A DNA stretch of 64,000 nt from Sinomonas sp. R1AF57 (GTDB taxonomy: Bacteria > Actinomycetota > Actinomycetes > Actinomycetales > Micrococcaceae). A program made the translations under genes and the position numbers. Each line of letters begins with the position of its first letter. The first letter of the stretch is position 1. Location: NCBI RefSeq assembly GCF_002224485.1, contig NZ_CP022463.1, forward strand, positions 1,138,644 to 1,202,643, written 5' to 3'. The notes beneath the pieces were generated by a model that was not told the origin of the DNA, did no database searches, and worked only from the letters and a program-made list of their open reading frames with translations. This document shows, in pieces, positions 59,048 through 64,000 of the stretch.

Positions 59048-60184
59048 GTGTCGATGTACCAGATGACCGCGGGAGCCGACGGCCAACCCGTCCAGCTCCT
59101 GGCAGCGGACGGCAGGCGCGCCCACGACGCGCGCTTCGACAAGTACCTGGCCGACGTCGACGGCCCGGACGGCGAGGAGGTCCTCGCAGGGCTGTACGAG
59201 GACCTGGTGGTGGTTCGGCGCATCGACGCCGAGGCGACGTCCCTCCAACGGCAGGGCGAGCTCGCGCTCTGGCCGCCGTTCCTGGGGCAGGAGGCCGCGC
59301 AGATCGGCTCGGGCCGCGCGCTGCGGCCGGACGACTTCGTCTTCTCGAGCTACCGCGAGACCGCGGTCGCATACTGCCGCGGGGTCGAGGTTGGGGACAT
59401 GATGCGCGTCTGGCGGGGCAACGCGAACGCGGGCTGGGACCCCTTCGCCGTCAACATGGCTCCCACCCAGGTGATCATCGGCGCCCAGACCCTCCACGCG
59501 ACCGGGTACGCGATGGGCATCCAGTTCGACGGCGGGGAGTCCGCGGCCATCACGTACTTCGGCGACGGCGCCACTAGCCAGGGCGACGTCAACGAGTCCA
59601 TGGTCTTCGCCGCCAGCTTCCAGGCGCCGGTGGTGTTCTTCTGCCAGAACAACCAGTGGGCCATCTCGGAGCCCGTGGCCCTGCAGGCCCACGTGCCGAT
59701 CGCCCACCGCGCCCCGGGGTTCGGCATCCCCAGCGTCAGGGTGGACGGCAACGACGTGCTCGTGTGCCTCGCCGCGACGCGGGAGGCCCTCGAGCGGGCC
59801 CGCAGCGGCAATGGCCCCTCCTTCATCGAGGCGGTCACCTACCGCATGGGCCCCCACACGACGGCGGACGACCCGACCCGCTACCGCGACGCGAACGAGC
59901 TCGAGGACTGGAGGGAACGCGACCCGATCGCCCGCTTCGAGTCCTACCTCGCGGCGCGGGGGATCCTCGACGACGCGCTCCGCGCGCGCGTGGCCGCGAA
60001 GGCCGACGACGTCGCCGCGCGCCTCCGCGACGAGACCATCCATATGCCCGATCCGCCCCACGAGGCGGTGTTCGAGCACGTCTACGCCGAGCCGAACTCC
60101 TGGCTGGACCGCCAGCGTGACCACTACGAGCGCTACCTCGCGGGGCTCGACGCCGGTCACGGCCCCGCCGCGGAAGGAGCCTGA
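59048..60184 (+). CDS. 2-oxoacid dehydrogenase E1 alpha subunit
   Basis: A 378-aa thiamine-diphosphate subunit, probably of branched-chain 2-oxoacid dehydrogenase. The TPP motif is YFGDGATSQGDVNESMVFAA with FFCQNNQWAIS. The phosphorylation-loop region YRMGPHTTADDPTRYRD follows. The GTG at 59048 has GGAG 8 bp before it; an ATG at 59054 is also possible. The E1 beta gene begins 2 bp after the stop. Pyruvate dehydrogenase of the alpha/beta type is the alternative. Confidence 0.9.
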   Translation: MSMYQMTAGADGQPVQLLAADGRRAHDARFDKYLADVDGPDGEEVLAGLYEDLVVVRRIDAEATSLQRQGELALWPPFLGQEAAQIGSGRALRPDDFVFSSYRETAVAYCRGVEVGDMMRVWRGNANAGWDPFAVNMAPTQVIIGAQTLHATGYAMGIQFDGGESAAITYFGDGATSQGDVNESMVFAASFQAPVVFFCQNNQWAISEPVALQAHVPIAHRAPGFGIPSVRVDGNDVLVCLAATREALERARSGNGPSFIEAVTYRMGPHTTADDPTRYRDANELEDWRERDPIARFESYLAARGILDDALRARVAAKADDVAARLRDETIHMPDPPHEAVFEHVYAEPNSWLDRQRDHYERYLAGLDAGHGPAAEGA

Positions 60185-60186
60185 CC

Positions 60187-61209
60187 ATGGCCGAGATGAC
60201 ATTCGGCAAGGCCCTCAACGCCGGCCTCCGACGCGCCCTCGAGCGCGACCCGAAGGTCGTCCTCATGGGCGAGGACATCGGCAGGCTCGGAGGAGTCTTC
60301 CGCATCACCGACGGGCTGCAGAAGGACTTCGGCGCGCACCGCGTCATCGACACGCCGCTGGCCGAGGCCGGCATCATGGGCACGGCGATCGGCATGGCGT
60401 ATCGCGGCTACCGGCCCGTCGTGGAGATCCAGTTCGACGGCTTCGTGTACCCCGCGTTCGACCAGATCGTGTCCCAGGTCGCCAAGCTGCACTACCGGAC
60501 GCGGGGGATGGTCAGGATGCCCCTGACGATCCGCATCCCCTTCGGCGGAGGCATCGGCTCCCCGGAGCACCATTCGGAGTCGCCGGAGGCGTACTTCACG
60601 CACACGTCGGGCCTGCGGGTCGTCGCCGTGTCCAATCCCCAGGACGCGTACTCGATGGTCCAGCAGGCCATCGCCTCCGACGACCCTGTGGTGTTCTTCG
60701 AGCCCAAGCGGCGGTACCACGACCGGGGCGAGGTCGACGAGTCGGTCGGGCTCGAGGGGCCGGGTGGACTGTCCATGGGCCAGGCCCGGGTCGCGGCCGA
60801 GGGGGGCGACGTCACGCTCGTCGCCTACGGGCCCCTCGTCAAGACCTGCCTCGATGCCGCCGTGGCCGCCTCCGACGAGGGGGTGTCCGTGGAGGTGATC
60901 GACCTGCGCTCGCTCTCGCCCGTGGACTACCCGACGCTCGAGGCGTCGGTGCGGCGCACGGGCCGGCTCGTCGTCGCCCATGAGGCAGGCGAGTCCGGCG
61001 GGCTCGGCGCGGAGATCGCCGCGAGCATCACCGAGCGCTGCTTCTACCACCTCGAACACGCACCCGTCCGCGTGACCGGCTTCGACATCCCGTACCCCTA
61101 CTCGAAGATCGAGCACCACCATCTGCCGGACCTCGACCGGATCCTCGACGGGGTCGACCGCGCCCTCGGCCGGCCGAACTCACTCAGCGGGCTGGAGGAG
61201 GGCCAGTGA
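60187..61209 (+). CDS. 2-oxoacid dehydrogenase E1 beta subunit
   Basis: A 340-aa partner of E1 alpha. VLMGEDIGRLGGVFRITDGL starts the TPP-binding half, and FGGGIGSPEHHSESPEAYFT and VIDLRSLSPVDYPTLEASV follow. Length and order match BkdB/PdhB. It overlaps the E2 gene by 4 bp (GTGA). Confidence 0.93.
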   Translation: MAEMTFGKALNAGLRRALERDPKVVLMGEDIGRLGGVFRITDGLQKDFGAHRVIDTPLAEAGIMGTAIGMAYRGYRPVVEIQFDGFVYPAFDQIVSQVAKLHYRTRGMVRMPLTIRIPFGGGIGSPEHHSESPEAYFTHTSGLRVVAVSNPQDAYSMVQQAIASDDPVVFFEPKRRYHDRGEVDESVGLEGPGGLSMGQARVAAEGGDVTLVAYGPLVKTCLDAAVAASDEGVSVEVIDLRSLSPVDYPTLEASVRRTGRLVVAHEAGESGGLGAEIAASITERCFYHLEHAPVRVTGFDIPYPYSKIEHHHLPDLDRILDGVDRALGRPNSLSGLEEGQ

Positions 61210-62606
61210 CCGTGGCCGAGACGGTGATCCGCGAGTTCCGCCTCCCCGACCTGGGGGAGGGGCTGACCGAGTCCGAGATCGTGGCCTGGCGAGTCTCCCC
61301 GGGCGACACGGTGTCGCTCAACCAGGTCATCGCAGAGGTCGAGACGGCCAAGGCCGTGGTCGAGCTCCCGAGCCCGTACTCGGGGCGAGTGGCTCGGCTG
61401 CTGGCCGAGCCCGGCACGATCGTCGCGGTGGGAACGCCGATCGTCGCCTTCGAGGTCGCCGCGGAGGCGGCGCGGCCCCCCGCCGAGGGCTCTCGGGGAG
61501 CGGCGGCGAAGCCTAAGCGCGAGCCCAACCTGGTCGGGTACGGCGCCGCGATCGAGGGCACCGGCCGCCCGGCCCGGAAGACGAGGGCCTGGGCCGGGGT
61601 GCGACCAGCGCCAGCCGAGCCCGGCGGAACGGAGCAGGCGCACGCACCGGAGCCGGAGGCGGCGCATGAGCCGAACCCGGAGCCGAACCCGGAGGCGAAG
61701 CCGGAGCCTCGGGCTGAGCGCCCCCGCTCCACCCCGCCGGTGAGGAAGCTCGCCAAAGACCTCGGCATCGACCTCGAATCGCTGACCGGCACCGGAACCC
61801 ACGGGCTGATCACCCGCGACGACGTCCTTGCTGCTGTCGGAACCCCCGACGCCGGTGCGGGGTCCGCTCAGGAGGCGGCCGGCGTCGTGCGCCCGAGCCG
61901 GGGCGAGCGCGAGACCCGGACCCCGATCAAGGGCGTGCGGAAGCTCACGGCGGCTGCGATGGTCGCGAGCGCGTTCACTGCGCCGCACGCGAGCGAGTTC
62001 CTGACGGTCGACGTCACGGCGTCGATGGAGCTGCTCGCGCGGCTGCGGGAGAACCGCGCGTACTCCGGCCTGAAGGTCACGCCGCTCACGCTCGTGGCGA
62101 AGGCCGTGCTCGTGGCGCTGAGGCGGAATCCGTCGCTCAACTCGCACTGGGACGAGGCGGCTCAGGAGATCGTCCAGTACCACTACGTCAATCTGGGAAT
62201 TGCGGCTGCGACGCCGCGCGGGCTCGTCGTGCCGAACGTCAAGGACGCGCAGGACCTCACGCTGCCGGAACTCGCCGAGGCCATTGCCGTGCTCGCGCAG
62301 AACGCCAGGGACGGCCGCCCCACGCCCGAGGAGCTCTCCGGGGGAACGATCTCGATCACCAACATCGGCGTGTTCGGGATCGACGCCGGAACGCCGATCC
62401 TCAACCCGGGCGAGGCGGCGATCGTCGCCATGGGCCAGGTGCGCCGGCTGCCGTGGGAGTTCCACGGCGAGGTCGCGCTGCGCGAGGTCATGACGCTCTC
62501 GCTGTCGTTCGACCACCGGCTGGTCGACGGCGAACAGGCGTCCCGCTTCCTCGCCGACCTCGGCGCGATCCTCGCGGACCCGGGCCTGGTCATCACCATG
62601 GTCTGA
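61206..62606 (+). CDS. 2-oxoacid dehydrogenase E2 (dihydrolipoyl acyltransferase)
   Basis: A 466-aa E2 with one lipoyl domain (Lys49 in VETAKAVVELPSPY) and a Pro/Glu/Ala linker with repeated PNPEP units (about 140-175). A peripheral subunit-binding domain (PPVRKLAKDLGIDLESLTG, about 178-196) and the catalytic domain with SFDHRLVDGEQASRF (HxxxDG) complete it. A single lipoyl domain fits branched-chain or acetoin complexes. No E3 gene follows, so lipoamide dehydrogenase must come from elsewhere. Confidence 0.93.
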   Translation: MTVAETVIREFRLPDLGEGLTESEIVAWRVSPGDTVSLNQVIAEVETAKAVVELPSPYSGRVARLLAEPGTIVAVGTPIVAFEVAAEAARPPAEGSRGAAAKPKREPNLVGYGAAIEGTGRPARKTRAWAGVRPAPAEPGGTEQAHAPEPEAAHEPNPEPNPEAKPEPRAERPRSTPPVRKLAKDLGIDLESLTGTGTHGLITRDDVLAAVGTPDAGAGSAQEAAGVVRPSRGERETRTPIKGVRKLTAAAMVASAFTAPHASEFLTVDVTASMELLARLRENRAYSGLKVTPLTLVAKAVLVALRRNPSLNSHWDEAAQEIVQYHYVNLGIAAATPRGLVVPNVKDAQDLTLPELAEAIAVLAQNARDGRPTPEELSGGTISITNIGVFGIDAGTPILNPGEAAIVAMGQVRRLPWEFHGEVALREVMTLSLSFDHRLVDGEQASRFLADLGAILADPGLVITMV

Positions 62607-62609
62607 CCG

Positions 62610-63212
62610 TCACGCGGGGGCTGTGAGGGCCGCCGTGGCCATCGCCTCGAGGAGCCGGCGGGCGGACGACGCCGGGACGCGCCCCCCGTGCCGGCGCACC
62701 GAGTGCGGGGTCGAGTTGATGAGCCCGAACACCGCCAAGGCGCGCATGCGCAGCCGCGCGGGGTCCTCGTCGGGGTGGAGCGGAGCGAGGGCCGCCCGCC
62801 AGACGTCCACGTACGCGAGCTGGAGGGACCGCACGCGCTCGCGGTCGCCCTCGGCGAGGGAGGCCAGGTCCCGGTCCTGCACCCGGATCACGTCGGGCCG
62901 CGTGAGCGCGAAGTCCACGTGGAAGGCGACCAGCGCACCGAGCCGCGCGGCGTCGTCGTGCTCCGCCCCCGCCACGCGCCGGCCCCCCGCGAGGAGCTCC
63001 TCGCTGACCCCCACGAGCAGCGCACCGAGCACCGCCTGCTTGCCGGGGAAGTGCCGGTAGATGGCCGGCCCGCTCACGCCGGCAGCGGCGCCGAGGTCCT
63101 CGAGGGAGGCCCCCGCGTACCCCTGCGCGGAGAACGGGCCGGCCGCGGCGTCGAGGATGGCCCGGCGGCGCTCGGCCTTCGCCTGGATGCGCGGGCTGGC
63201 TGCCTCTCCCAT
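62610..63212 (-). CDS. TetR-family regulator of acyl-CoA catabolism (candidate)
   Basis: A 200-aa regulator. The N-terminal HTH is RRRAILDAAAGPFSAQGYAG followed by VSGPAIYRHFPGKQAVLGAL. The C-terminal ligand domain is typical of acyl-CoA-responsive members. It is divergent from an acyl-CoA carboxylase gene, the layout of leucine-degradation regulators. The ATG at 63212 is chosen so that both palindromes lie outside the gene. The protein would bind AGTTA-N8-TAACT. It converges on the E2 gene with 3 bp between stops. Confidence 0.9.
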   Translation of the reverse strand: MGEAASPRIQAKAERRRAILDAAAGPFSAQGYAGASLEDLGAAAGVSGPAIYRHFPGKQAVLGALLVGVSEELLAGGRRVAGAEHDDAARLGALVAFHVDFALTRPDVIRVQDRDLASLAEGDRERVRSLQLAYVDVWRAALAPLHPDEDPARLRMRALAVFGLINSTPHSVRRHGGRVPASSARRLLEAMATAALTAPA

Positions 63213-63253
63213 GTCACTCCTGCGGTTCAGGGGAACCCTGTGCTGGACATCAC

Positions 63254-63271
63254 AGTTAATCCACATTAACT
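63254..63271. promoter_or_regulatory. Operator AGTTA-N8-TAACT, site 1
   Basis: AGTTAATCCACATTAACT has perfect 7-bp arms (AGTTAAT/ATTAACT). It lies between the TetR and carboxylase genes. Confidence 0.65.
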
Positions 63272-63279
63272 TAGAATCC

Positions 63280-63297
63280 AGTTAGCCGTCACTAACC
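63280..63297. promoter_or_regulatory. Operator AGTTA-N8-TAACC, site 2
   Basis: AGTTAGCCGTCACTAACC repeats the site 1 frame 26 bp further on with one end mismatch, covering the carboxylase promoter. Confidence 0.55.
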
Positions 63298-63320
63298 GAG
63301 TTCGTCGGACCGGAGGTTCA

Positions 63321-64000
63321 ATGGAGACCCTGCTCAGCCGGGTGGACCCCGCAGCGGCCGCCTTCGCCGAGAACGACGCCGCCCAGCGGGCCCTCGCCGC
63401 CGAGCTGCACGAGCGGCTCGCGGCGGCCGCGCTCGGCGGCCCGGAGAGGTCGCGCGAGCGGCACGTCGCGCGCGGCAAGCTGCTCCCGCGCGAGCGCATC
63501 GACGTCCTGCTCGACGACGGCTCGCCCTTCCTGGAGATCGCCCCCCTCGCGGCGGACGGCATGTACGACGGCGAGTGCCCGGCAGCGGGAGTCATCGCCG
63601 GCATCGGCCTCGTACGCGGCCGCCACGTGATGGTCGTCTCGAACGACGCGACGGTCAAGGGCGGCACGTACTACCCGATGACGGTCAAGAAGCACCTGCG
63701 CGCCCAGGAGATCGCACTCGAGAACCGCCTCCCGTGCATCTACCTCGTCGACTCGGGGGGCGCCTTCCTCCCGAAGCAGGACGAGGTGTTCCCGGACCGC
63801 GAGCACTTCGGCCGCATCTTCTACAACCAGGCCCGCCTCTCGGCGGCGAAGGTCCCGCAGATCGCCGCCGTCCTCGGCTCCTGCACCGCCGGCGGGGCGT
63901 ACGTGCCTGCCATGAGCGACGAGACCGTGATCGTGCGCAACCAGGGCACGATCTTCCTGGGCGGGCCGCCGCTCGTGAAGGCCGCGATCGGGGAGATCGT
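63321..64000 (+). CDS. Acyl-CoA carboxylase beta (carboxyltransferase) subunit, 5' part
   Basis: The first 226 codons of a carboxyltransferase, probably the beta subunit of methylcrotonyl-CoA carboxylase (AccD1-like). [20 protein letters not shown] is the usual N-terminal box. [20 protein letters not shown] and [19 protein letters not shown] form the acyl-CoA pocket of the methylcrotonyl type. The ATG at 63321 follows GGAGG. The gene continues beyond the window. Divergent TetR control suggests leucine degradation. Confidence 0.92.
   Translation, partial: METLLSRVDPAAAAFAENDAAQRALAAELHERLAAAALGGPERSRERHVARGKLLPRERIDVLLDDGSPFLEIAPLAADGMYDGECPAAGVIAGIGLVRGRHVMVVSNDATVKGGTYYPMTVKKHLRAQEIALENRLPCIYLVDSGGAFLPKQDEVFPDREHFGRIFYNQARLSAAKVPQIAAVLGSCTAGGAYVPAMSDETVIVRNQGTIFLGGPPLVKAAIGEI

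Overview
The window is about 70% G+C and comes from a high-GC actinobacterium. I infer the family Micrococcaceae (Arthrobacter or Sinomonas type). The grounds are a SAM-IV riboswitch, a class of RNA known mainly from actinobacteria; many GTG and TTG starts; a large number of promoters whose -10 hexamer lies 6-7 nt before the start codon (leaderless transcripts); and actinobacterial gene orders such as dusB-dgt-dnaG and rpsB-tsf-pyrH-frr-cdsA. No insertion sequence, prophage, integrase, CRISPR array or rRNA operon was found. This is ordinary core chromosome with a few accessory modules.

Layout, left to right. 1-2124: a divergent citrate module (sensor kinase cut by the window edge, CitMHS symporter) around an array of 9-bp repeats. 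2312-5670: gatC-gatA-gatB, the tRNA amidotransferase. 5776-7477: small VOC, secreted and membrane proteins. 7526-12291: threonine and histidine catabolism (tdh-kbl, a DAO-type oxidoreductase, hutI). 12298-14608: histidine phosphatase, CPBP protease-like protein, VOC protein. 14647-17826 (minus strand): an intramembrane-type two-component system beside a PAP2-DedA gene pair. 17973-19471: hipBA. 19531-22261: SAM-IV riboswitch with metY-metX. 22352-25611: a compact redox operon (ApbE, ferric-reductase-like membrane protein, NuoF-like protein, 3Fe-4S ferredoxin). 25624-34998: hydrolases, S4 protein, transporters, glyS, a GNAT protein, a YibE/F protein, an acyltransferase and an unrecognised gene. 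35056-39479: dusB, dgt, dnaG. 39533-39691: two identical tRNA-Asn genes. 39763-44248: phospholipid and glycolipid genes, then a CAU tRNA. 44371-46154: acyl-CoA dehydrogenase and an M23 peptidase. 46656-51651: rpsB, tsf, pyrH, frr, cdsA and a DivIVA-like gene. 51729-57764: two SSS permeases, each with a small membrane partner, around a LytS/LytTR two-component system. 58404-62606: an Lrp regulator divergent from a branched-chain 2-oxoacid dehydrogenase operon. 62610-64000: a TetR regulator divergent from an acyl-CoA carboxylase gene that runs off the window.

Several regulatory links can be read directly. (a) TCTTAGA direct repeats at 11-bp spacing stand exactly 10 nt before the -10 of two unlinked promoters: PAP2-DedA and the membrane protein gene at 6953. 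The OmpR-family regulator next to DedA is the natural candidate to bind them. (b) An 18-bp operator, AGTTA-N8-TAACT, occurs twice between the TetR gene and the acyl-CoA carboxylase gene and again before the acyl-CoA dehydrogenase 19 kb away, which points to one leucine/acyl-CoA catabolic regulon. (c) Perfect or near-perfect CRP/GlxR-type boxes lie before the 2-oxoacid dehydrogenase operon and the acetate permease operon. The redox operon at 22352-25611 is the most system-like accessory unit: it carries the flavin transferase but no recognisable FMN-binding target protein.
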